Part shown: positions 16,717 to 21,828 of the stretch, one piece after another
Numbering within the stretch: the first letter of the stretch is position 1
How the letters are laid out: the number at the start of each line of letters is the position of its first letter
Assembly: GCA_903874575.1 (NCBI GenBank)
Contig: CAIQSZ010000441.1
Location: 1 to 21,828 of the forward strand
From: an uncultured Elusimicrobia bacterium
GTDB lineage: Bacteria > Elusimicrobiota > Elusimicrobia > UBA1565 > UBA9628
DNA: 21,828 nt
Reading direction: 5' to 3'
Notes under the pieces: generated by a model
Databases searched by the model: none
What the model saw: the letters and a program-made list of their open reading frames with translations, nothing else
What the model was told of the DNA's origin: nothing
Program-made: the position numbers and the translations under genes

Positions 16717-17844
16717 ATGAAGTCCTATCATGTGAAGAAGGCCCTGTGCGCCGCCCTGGCGTTTTACCTGGCGGCCTCCGCGGCGGCCAAACCGCGCTCG
16801 CTGAACTGGCGCATGCGTAAAAAACCCTTGGTCTCCGCGGAGACTGCGGCGGGCGTCGGGTCGTCGTCCGATACGGCGAGGCCGTCCGAATCGTCCGCGA
16901 CGGAGTCCGCGCATCTGATGGCGGGACGTTGGGACAGCGAGATTCGGACCGCCGTCGAAAATCTGATCGCCGAGCGCGGTCGCGCTTCCGCCGGATACGA
17001 CCCGAAAGCTCCGCCTGTCGCCGTCCTGCCGTGGAGCGACGCTTCGGTCGCCGGCGATCCCGCCGAATTGGTATTCCTGCGTTTGGTCTCGGAGGCGAAG
17101 TTTAAATTTTCCGATTCATGGTGGGGCATCGTCCCGATCGTCTACGGCCGCCAGCCGACGCGCGCCGCCTACGACGGATTCGTTTCCCTTTCGTCGTCGG
17201 TTTGGACCGCCCAGCCCGGCTACCACGGTTGGCGCAAGGGCATGCTTTCGAGCTACGTGGGCTTGTGCCGAGGCGTGGGCCGCAAGGAGTGCCGTTCCTA
17301 CCTGGCCCGGCTGTGGGCCGGCTGGCGCCTGGACGAGGCGGAGGATTTTGCCAAGGAGACGCTCGCCGCGGAAAAAAATCATTCGGGCTCCTCTCAAGAC
17401 ATCCCTGGAGAGGCGGGCGACGCGGCGCCTCTGCACGCGCGCCGCGGCCTGCGCGTGATTCCCGAGATGCGCGACTTGGCCGCCAAGCTCAAGAGCTCGG
17501 GTTTCGACGTCTGGGTCGTCGACGACGTCTCCCAGCCCGTCCTCCTCGCCTCGGCGGGAGACTACGGCGTGGACCCGTCGCGCGTATACGGCGTACGCAA
17601 TTCCACCGACGGCGCCCGCATGGGCGCGGAGATTCTCAAGCCCGTGCCGACCCGCGGAGGGAAAGTGGAGATCGTGCAGACGGCGCTCGGACGTCCCGCG
17701 GACCTGGTCGTGGGCCGCGATCTTGCCGATTTCGACATTCTCAACTACGGCGACGGCCTGCGCGTCGTTTTCGACATCGATCCGGGACTGGTCAAGAAGG
17801 CCCGGGAGCGCGGCTGGCTCGTGCAGAAGACGTTCGCGCGTTGA
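16717..17844 (+). CDS. exported HAD-fold protein, catalytic motifs degenerate
   Basis: The 375-residue product has a signal peptide (MKSYHVKKALCAALAFYLAASAAA) and the layout of exported HAD phosphatases related to phosphorylcholine phosphatase. However, motif I, expected as DxDxT after VAV, reads LPWSDAS, so both aspartates are replaced (Pro105, Ser107). Motif II is VVDDVSQP (267-274), the motif III lysine is in GGKVEIVQ (Lys316), and the last acidic motif reads GRDLAD (333-338), with Arg where the first Asp is usual. It is therefore probably not a phosphatase; binding or a structural role is more likely. The ATG at 16717 gives a standard signal peptide; a GTG at 16708 would add three residues. 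No Shine-Dalgarno is evident for either. Confidence 0.72.
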   Translation: MKSYHVKKALCAALAFYLAASAAAKPRSLNWRMRKKPLVSAETAAGVGSSSDTARPSESSATESAHLMAGRWDSEIRTAVENLIAERGRASAGYDPKAPPVAVLPWSDASVAGDPAELVFLRLVSEAKFKFSDSWWGIVPIVYGRQPTRAAYDGFVSLSSSVWTAQPGYHGWRKGMLSSYVGLCRGVGRKECRSYLARLWAGWRLDEAEDFAKETLAAEKNHSGSSQDIPGEAGDAAPLHARRGLRVIPEMRDLAAKLKSSGFDVWVVDDVSQPVLLASAGDYGVDPSRVYGVRNSTDGARMGAEILKPVPTRGGKVEIVQTALGRPADLVVGRDLADFDILNYGDGLRVVFDIDPGLVKKARERGWLVQKTFAR

Positions 17845-17870
17845 CAGGGCCGCCGTCCATGCGGTAAAGT
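17841..17870 (+). promoter_or_regulatory. sigma-70-type promoter of the small gene at 17896
   Basis: TTGACA (17841-17846) overlaps the stop codon of the HAD-like gene, and TAAAGT (17865-17870) follows after 18 bases. A start near 17877 would place a strong ribosome-binding site (AAGGAG, 17884-17889) close to the 5' end of the transcript. Confidence 0.65.
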
Positions 17871-17883
17871 CGTCACCGTCGAG

Positions 17884-17889
17884 AAGGAG
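17884..17889 (+). promoter_or_regulatory. ribosome-binding site that decides the start of the next gene
   Basis: AAGGAG directly abuts the ATG at 17890, leaving no spacer, but lies 6 bases before the ATG at 17896. The second ATG is therefore the likely start. Confidence 0.75.
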
Positions 17890-17895
17890 ATGTCC

Positions 17896-18204
17896 ATGCC
17901 CGATAAGCACGAGACCGAGTTTGAAGTCGGCGATCTCTTCGTCACCGAGACCGCCATCACCGTCAAGCTGATGCCCAGCCGCAAGAGCGGCACCGTGCCG
18001 ATCCGATGGTTCGCCAAGCGCGGCGGCGTCACCAACGTGCGCCGCGCGGCCAAGGACATCCAGTATCTCGTCGGCAAGATCCAGGGCCGCAAGGGCACCG
18101 TGCGCGGCCTCACCGTGACGACCGACCTGGGTCTCGACACCGACCTTGTCGCCACCCGGCTGTCCGAGGCCGTGAAGAAAGCGGGTTTCGAGATACTCGC
18201 TTAA
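17896..18204 (+). CDS. small protein of unknown function (102 aa)
   Basis: The product is a compact soluble protein without signal peptide or membrane segment, so it is cytoplasmic. It alternates predicted strands and helices: EFEVGDLFVTETAITVKLMP at the start, a basic central part (RKSG, WFAKRGG, NVRRAAKD) and a C-terminal strand-helix unit (TVRGLTVTTD, then ATRLSEAVKKAGFEIL). The many basic residues in the middle would allow nucleic-acid contact, but that is only a possibility. I recognise no family. The gene has its own promoter and a strong ribosome-binding site, implying substantial independent expression. It converges on the TatD-family gene 7 bp downstream. Confidence 0.8.
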   Translation: MPDKHETEFEVGDLFVTETAITVKLMPSRKSGTVPIRWFAKRGGVTNVRRAAKDIQYLVGKIQGRKGTVRGLTVTTDLGLDTDLVATRLSEAVKKAGFEILA

Positions 18205-18211
18205 GCGGCCG

Positions 18212-19006
18212 TCACGGCCAGGCGAACAGGGCGGCCGCGTTGGCGCTGGTGCGGCGGGCGACCTCGTCGATGCGGATATCCCAGACCTCGGCGAGCTTGG
18301 CCGCGATCTCGGGGATGACGCAAGGCTCGTTGCGCTTGCCGCGGCGGCTTTGCGGCGGCAGGTACGGACAGTCGGTTTCCAGCACGGTCGTATCGGGGCC
18401 GGCGCGACGGAACGCTTCGCGCAGTCCGTCGTTTTTTTTATAAGTGACCGGGCCATCGGCGCCCAGCGCGAAGCCCAGCCTCGCGCAGTCCCGCGCCTCG
18501 TCGGGCGTTCCCGAAAAACAGTGGACGACGCCCCAATAGCGACGTTCCCGCGGCGGCTCGGGGAAGCGTTCCCTCAGCATGAGCAGGAGATCCTGGTAGG
18601 CATCGCGGCAGTGGATGACGAGCGGCACGCGCCAGTCGCGCGCGGCTTCCAAAAGAGCCGCGAAAGCCGTTCGCTGGACGTCCGCGGGGACTTGCGCCCT
18701 CGCATAGTCGAGGCCGACCTCGCCTATGGCGACGGCTTCGGGCGCGGCGTCCAGCGCGGCGCGCAGGCGCGCGACGAAGCCGTCGTCAAATCGATCCGCG
18801 TAGTATGGGTGCAGGCCGAGAGAACAGCGCACCCGATCGGGGTGCGCGCGCGCGATGCCGACGGCGCGCGACCATTCGTCGGGGTTGTCGGCGATCTCCA
18901 CCATCCTGCCGACGCCCGCGTCGAGACTGCGGGCGAGGACCTCCAGACGGTCGGCGTCGAACTGGGCGTCGCCCAGGTGGACGTGCGTATCGAAGAACTC
19001 GCTCAC
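18212..19006 (-). CDS. TatD-family metal-dependent hydrolase/DNase
   Basis: TatD-like enzymes are TIM-barrel metallohydrolases with 3'-5' exonuclease or DNase activity. The 264-residue protein has the metal ligands in order: DTHVHLG (His8 and His10), IGEVGLDY, VIHCRDAY, VVHCFSGT and LETDCPYLPP. The end, with RRTSANAAALF, is typical of the family. The start is a GTG that overlaps the stop of the upstream gene by GTGA; the longer open frame beyond it lies inside that gene and has no protein character. Length fits the TatD/YcfH group. Which of the family's paralogues this is cannot be told, so no gene symbol is given. Confidence 0.92.
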   Translation of the reverse strand: MSEFFDTHVHLGDAQFDADRLEVLARSLDAGVGRMVEIADNPDEWSRAVGIARAHPDRVRCSLGLHPYYADRFDDGFVARLRAALDAAPEAVAIGEVGLDYARAQVPADVQRTAFAALLEAARDWRVPLVIHCRDAYQDLLLMLRERFPEPPRERRYWGVVHCFSGTPDEARDCARLGFALGADGPVTYKKNDGLREAFRRAGPDTTVLETDCPYLPPQSRRGKRNEPCVIPEIAAKLAEVWDIRIDEVARRTSANAAALFAWP

Positions 19007-20433
19007 CGCGGGGCGGCCGCGAAGCGCTTCACGAAGGCCAGCGCGTCGGGGTCTTTCTCCGTGGCAAGATAGCGCGAGCGGACTTTGGCCGCCTCCGGGG
19101 AGTCCGTGTAGTAGTGGTCGAGGACCATTACCTTGGCAAACGCGCGCACGGCGGGGTCGGGATCGCGCAGAGCGGAGACGACGGCGGGAAAGAATTTCTT
19201 GCCGTCCAAGTCCGCGAACAGATTCAAGGCGCGGATGCGCATGAGAGGCTTCTCGCTGCCCAGCCAAGCGTCGCGCCGGGAGCGCAGGGCGTCGGGCTCG
19301 ACGCGGGCGATCTGGTACAGCGCGTAATCGGCGTCGCGGCGCACGATTTCCGCGTCGTCGTCGAGCAGGGCTCCCAGCGCGTCGACCCAGCGCACGTCCT
19401 GGAACGCCCCGGCGCGCAGGCAGGCCTCCGCGCGCAGGGAGGCGTCGTCCAGCCTGAATCGTCCGCCCAGCCCCTCGACGGGAGCGTCCTTGAGCAGGCT
19501 GACGCGCCTGCGGTCCAGCGTGGCGCGGATGAGGCTCTCGGCGGGCTCGTCGTCGGCGTAACCGGGATTTTTGCGGTACAACGCGATGTAATAAGGCAGG
19601 GCGCTTTCCGGCTCGCCTCGTCCCTTGCCGTAGATCTGTGCGAGCTTGGCGGCGCTGTAGAGGTCCTCGGGATTTTTATCCCATGCGGCGGACAGCCATT
19701 TACGGGCGGCTTCCTGGTCGCGGTCCTTCAGCGCCAGCATCCCTTCGATGCGGGCGGCGCCGGCGTGGCCGGGATGCTTGTTCCAGGCCTCGTCGGCGAG
19801 GGCGGCCGCCTGCGCGAAATCTCCGCGCCCGAACGCGGCGCCCGCCAGCGCGGCGAACTTTTCCGGATTTTTCGGGTCGTCGCGGTACAACTCCTCCAAC
19901 GCCGTGCGCGCCAGGCGTCCGGCGTCGTCGGAGTCGTTCGCCGAGGCCAAACGGGAGAGCTGGTCGAGCGAGTCTCGGCCTTCCGGCGTGTCCGGGTAGT
20001 CTCGGGCGACCTCGGCGTGGATGGGGATCGTCGTGGCGGGATCGGCCAAGCCTTTGAGACGGGCCCGCGCGTCCGCCGCCGGCCCTCCGATTCCCACGAC
20101 GACCTCCGCGTGGGCGCGGCGAAAATCGGAGTCCGAGAAAAGCTGGCGCGCGGCGTACATCACGTAGAACGCGTCGATGGGACGTCCCGCTTTCCAGAGC
20201 GCTTCCGACAGGCGCAGGTGCGCGCGGGCGTCGAGCAAACGTTCGCGGAACTGGTCGCGCGCCGCGGCCAGATCCGAGTCGGCTTCCTTTCTGGCGTCGA
20301 CGAGCGCGTGGGGCGCCGGCGCCTTCGGCGAGGCGATCCACTTCATCACCAGGGCCGCGTACGCGGCGAACGCCGCCGCGATGAGGAGCAGGGCGCCTAC
20401 GATGACTAGGTTGGTCCGCCGCGATTCGTGCAT
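19003..20433 (-). CDS. membrane-anchored TPR/HEAT-repeat protein
   Basis: The 476-residue protein has one N-terminal membrane segment (about 9-30, LVIVGALLLIAAAFAAYAAL) after a short basic start, so the bulk is probably on the outer side of the inner membrane. Residues about 60-290 contain TPR-like helical pairs, for example FAALAGAAFGRGDFAQAAAL and AARKWLSAAWDKNPEDLYSA. The C-terminal part has HEAT-like repeats (DADYALYQIARVEPDALRSR, then VSALRDPDPAVRAFAKVM). Such proteins serve as assembly or interaction scaffolds; the partner is unknown. A TATAAT box lies 7 bases before the ATG, so the mRNA may be leaderless. Its stop overlaps the GTG of the TatD-family gene. Confidence 0.85.
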   Translation of the reverse strand: MHESRRTNLVIVGALLLIAAAFAAYAALVMKWIASPKAPAPHALVDARKEADSDLAAARDQFRERLLDARAHLRLSEALWKAGRPIDAFYVMYAARQLFSDSDFRRAHAEVVVGIGGPAADARARLKGLADPATTIPIHAEVARDYPDTPEGRDSLDQLSRLASANDSDDAGRLARTALEELYRDDPKNPEKFAALAGAAFGRGDFAQAAALADEAWNKHPGHAGAARIEGMLALKDRDQEAARKWLSAAWDKNPEDLYSAAKLAQIYGKGRGEPESALPYYIALYRKNPGYADDEPAESLIRATLDRRRVSLLKDAPVEGLGGRFRLDDASLRAEACLRAGAFQDVRWVDALGALLDDDAEIVRRDADYALYQIARVEPDALRSRRDAWLGSEKPLMRIRALNLFADLDGKKFFPAVVSALRDPDPAVRAFAKVMVLDHYYTDSPEAAKVRSRYLATEKDPDALAFVKRFAAAPR

Positions 20434-20440
20434 GGACGGG

Positions 20441-20446
20441 ATTATA
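20441..20446 (-). promoter_or_regulatory. -10 box giving a predicted leaderless transcript
   Basis: A perfect TATAAT on the minus strand is followed by seven bases (CCCGTCC) and then the ATG at 20433. Transcription would start at or next to the ATG. No -35 match is visible because that position lies in the GC-rich terminator hairpin. No Shine-Dalgarno precedes the ATG, which fits leaderless translation. Confidence 0.5.
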
Positions 20447-20449
20447 GAA

Positions 20450-20483
20450 AAGAGCCCGCCCCCCGCGGGCCTCGGGGGGCGGG
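20450..20483 (-). terminator. intrinsic terminator downstream of the 81-aa gene
   Basis: Perfect 11-bp arms CCCGCCCCCCG (20455-20465) and CGGGGGGCGGG (20473-20483) enclose a 7-base loop. On the minus strand the stem is followed by CTCTTTTCTATAAT, a moderate T-rich tail. It lies 20 bases beyond the stop of the 81-residue gene and ends its transcript just before the next gene's -10 box. Confidence 0.8.
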
Positions 20484-20503
20484 AACGGCGCCGCGTTCGG
20501 CGG

Positions 20504-20749
20504 CTACTTCGAGAAAAACTTCCAGCGCCTGTCCCGGTCGTCCGCCGAGCCGGTCAAAAGATGTTCCTCGATTTTCGTCCAGGGGTCGTCTACGTCGGGC
20601 GAGGAGGTCATTCTGAGCCAGGCTTTTTCCGCCTCGGCATAGCGGCGGGATATTTGTTCAAGATGGGCCGTTTCAGCGGACGATATTTCCGGGACGGTCT
20701 TCTTGGAGCGCGGCGTCTTGGCGGACGAGCGGCGGAGCGTCTTTTCCAT
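20504..20749 (-). CDS. small charged protein of unknown function (81 aa)
   Basis: The product is very basic at its N terminus (MEKTLRRSSAKTPRSKK), then has a likely helix (SSAETAHLEQISRRYAEAEKAWLRM) and an acidic end before WKFFSK. No signal peptide or membrane segment is present. The start at 20749 is well supported by AGGAGG (minus strand, 20758-20763) with an 8-base spacer; the long open frame upstream overlaps the next gene in another frame and is a shadow. A strong terminator follows. No family is recognised. Confidence 0.75.
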   Translation of the reverse strand: MEKTLRRSSAKTPRSKKTVPEISSAETAHLEQISRRYAEAEKAWLRMTSSPDVDDPWTKIEEHLLTGSADDRDRRWKFFSK

Positions 20750-20840
20750 GCGGGAAGCCTCCTGTCCCCTGCGCGATCCTCGGCGCGACGCGCGGGGTCC
20801 GACAGTGTAGGGCGTCAGCCCTGTTTTCGCAAGGGGGGTG

Positions 20841-21602
20841 TCAGTTCTCGGAGCGCGCGTCGCGCAAACTCGGGACGATGTCGCGCCAGATATCGTCCTC
20901 CAGACTGGCGTAGAAGAAATAGACGTCGCTCTGGCCAAGCACGTAGGCTTCGACGCGGGGGAACGGCGACTGGACGTTGACCTGAACGCCCGACAAGGCG
21001 CCCACTTGGATGTTCTTGAGCACGAACTTCTCGCCGTGGCCGGCGGTCCTGCGCGCGACCGCGTCGGCCAGGCTGGCGGCCCCGGTCGGGTTGGCGGGGA
21101 AGTCGCTGGGCGCGACGGTGAGGCGCACGATCCCCATTTCGCCGAATAGCCCCTCGTTGAGAAAGTTCGTCGGGTCGGTTCCGCGCTTGCAGAAGTGGAC
21201 GATTTCGACGCGTTTCGAGGAGTCCTTGAACTCGGACAGTCCGACGTAGTCCTTGGGAAGGCGGACGACCCACCCATGCGCGCCGACGAAGCCGGATTCT
21301 CCGGTGGCCGTCGCGGCGTCGGCGCGCCCCGCGCGCGGAGTCGCGGGTTTCAGAGAGAGCGCGTACAATCCGACGAGGAGGATCAACAGGACTCCGGAGG
21401 CCAGCATGGACTTGGCGGCCTTGCTTGCGGGCTGGATCCTGCGCGTATTCTGCGTCAATTTCGGCGAGCGCAGGGCCTCGGCCAAGCATTGCTCGAAGTC
21501 CAAGTCCGAGACGCCCTCCTCGCGGAGCTGGCGGCGGAGGTCGTCGACCGGGAATTTCGGGAGGTTTTCGCGAAGGTACTCGACGACCTCGGGGTGCATC
21601 AT
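20841..21602 (-). CDS. single-pass membrane protein of unknown function
   Basis: The 253-residue protein begins with a cytoplasmic helical segment (HPEVVEYLRENLPKFPVDDL, then RRQLREEGVSDLDFEQCLAEAL) resembling short N-terminal helices seen in many bacterial membrane proteins. A membrane segment follows at about 70-88 (MLASGVLLILLVGLYALSL). The part beyond it, probably periplasmic, contains beta-like stretches (GWVVRLPKDYVGL, VQVNVQSPFPRVEAYVLG). No enzyme motif is seen. The start is the ATGATG at 21600-21602; the TGA inside it ends rfbA, so the genes overlap. The open frame upstream to 21728 is antisense-like and rejected. Confidence 0.78.
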   Translation of the reverse strand: MMHPEVVEYLRENLPKFPVDDLRRQLREEGVSDLDFEQCLAEALRSPKLTQNTRRIQPASKAAKSMLASGVLLILLVGLYALSLKPATPRAGRADAATATGESGFVGAHGWVVRLPKDYVGLSEFKDSSKRVEIVHFCKRGTDPTNFLNEGLFGEMGIVRLTVAPSDFPANPTGAASLADAVARRTAGHGEKFVLKNIQVGALSGVQVNVQSPFPRVEAYVLGQSDVYFFYASLEDDIWRDIVPSLRDARSEN

Positions 21603-21828
21603 CGTTCGCTTTCGGCGGCCAGCCTCAGGAGGTAGCGGCCGTATTCGTTCTTTTTCAAGGGCTCGGCGAGCGCGCGCAGCCGGGCCGCGTCGATGTAGCC
21701 CAGCACGAAGGAGATTTCCTCGAGGCATGCGACCTTCAGGCCTTGGCGTTCCTCGATGACCTGGATGAAGGTCGACGCCTGGAGCAGGGCCTCGTGCGTC
21801 CCGGTGTCCAGCCAGGCGATGCCGCGGC
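21599..21828 (-). CDS. rfbA: glucose-1-phosphate thymidylyltransferase, C-terminal end (5' part outside window)
   Basis: RfbA makes dTDP-glucose, the first step towards dTDP-L-rhamnose and related surface sugars. Only the last 75 codons are in the window, read on the minus strand. They match the end of RfbA closely in pattern: AWLDTGTHEALLQAS, then VIEERQGLKVACLEEI, GYID, and PLKKNEYGRYLLRL, closing with AAESER. The 5' part lies beyond the right edge. The frame ends in TGA inside the ATGATG start of the next gene. This frame is short and easily missed, but the match is specific. Confidence 0.92.
   Translation of the reverse strand, partial: RGIAWLDTGTHEALLQASTFIQVIEERQGLKVACLEEISFVLGYIDAARLRALAEPLKKNEYGRYLLRLAAESER

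Noticed and set aside
18205..18222. GGCC/GGCC inverted repeat between the small gene and the TatD-family gene
   Set aside because: Only 4 bp of stem with a 5-base loop and no T-run, overlapping the end of the TatD-family gene.
18805..20409. Open frame of 534 codons antisense to the TatD-family and TPR/HEAT genes
   Set aside because: Shadow frame; the minus-strand proteins have motifs and a membrane segment, this one has none.
20795..20835. AGGGC/GCCCT hairpin after the membrane protein gene
   Set aside because: Five base pairs and no following T-run; too weak to call a terminator.

Overview
The window is a gene-dense stretch of a high-GC bacterial chromosome. One counted 60-base line inside the deoxyhypusine-synthase-like gene is 70% G+C. 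Genes overlap or sit a few bases apart, several proteins carry signal peptides, and GyrB has the large C-terminal insertion familiar from E. coli. These features suggest a free-living Gram-negative-type bacterium from a poorly characterised lineage. Elusimicrobiota or a similar deep phylum is my guess; it is an inference from overall character only and is not proven by any marker here.

Layout. (1) 2-7676, plus strand: the 3' end of gyrB, then gyrA, a small exported protein, serS, mazG, an S-adenosylmethionine decarboxylase (AdoMetDC) of the eukaryotic type, and a spermidine synthase. Gaps are 19 bp or less, so this looks like one operon. (2) 7681-12328, minus strand: parA, parB, an exported protein, asd and another exported protein, all overlapping by 1-11 bp. 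parA and parB are visibly AT-richer than the rest (one counted line is 42% G+C). (3) 12329-12748: an intergenic region, with one line at only 18% G+C. It holds a near-consensus parA promoter, two exact 17-bp direct repeats in the parA leader, a tandem 10-bp repeat, a possible 45-codon ORF and a hairpin plus T-run ahead of an S41-family protease (12749-14512, plus). (4) 14536-16654, minus: an agmatinase-family ureohydrolase and a bacterial deoxyhypusine-synthase-like enzyme. (5) 16717-18204, plus: an exported HAD-fold protein that has lost its catalytic aspartates, and a small unknown protein with its own promoter. (6) 18212-21828, minus: TatD-family hydrolase, a TPR/HEAT-type membrane-anchored protein, an 81-residue unknown, a single-pass membrane protein and the C-terminal end of rfbA (dTDP-sugar synthesis).

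How the genes work together. Four genes in two blocks flanking parAB can make and use polyamines: AdoMetDC supplies decarboxylated AdoMet, the spermidine synthase transfers aminopropyl groups, the ureohydrolase removes urea from agmatine or aminopropylagmatine, and the deoxyhypusine-synthase-like enzyme probably transfers the aminobutyl group of spermidine. The eukaryote-like decarboxylase and the altered substrate pocket of the deoxyhypusine-synthase-like enzyme are the most interesting biochemistry here. The parA leader is the most interesting regulatory DNA. I found no CRISPR array, tRNA, rRNA, insertion sequence or phage gene.
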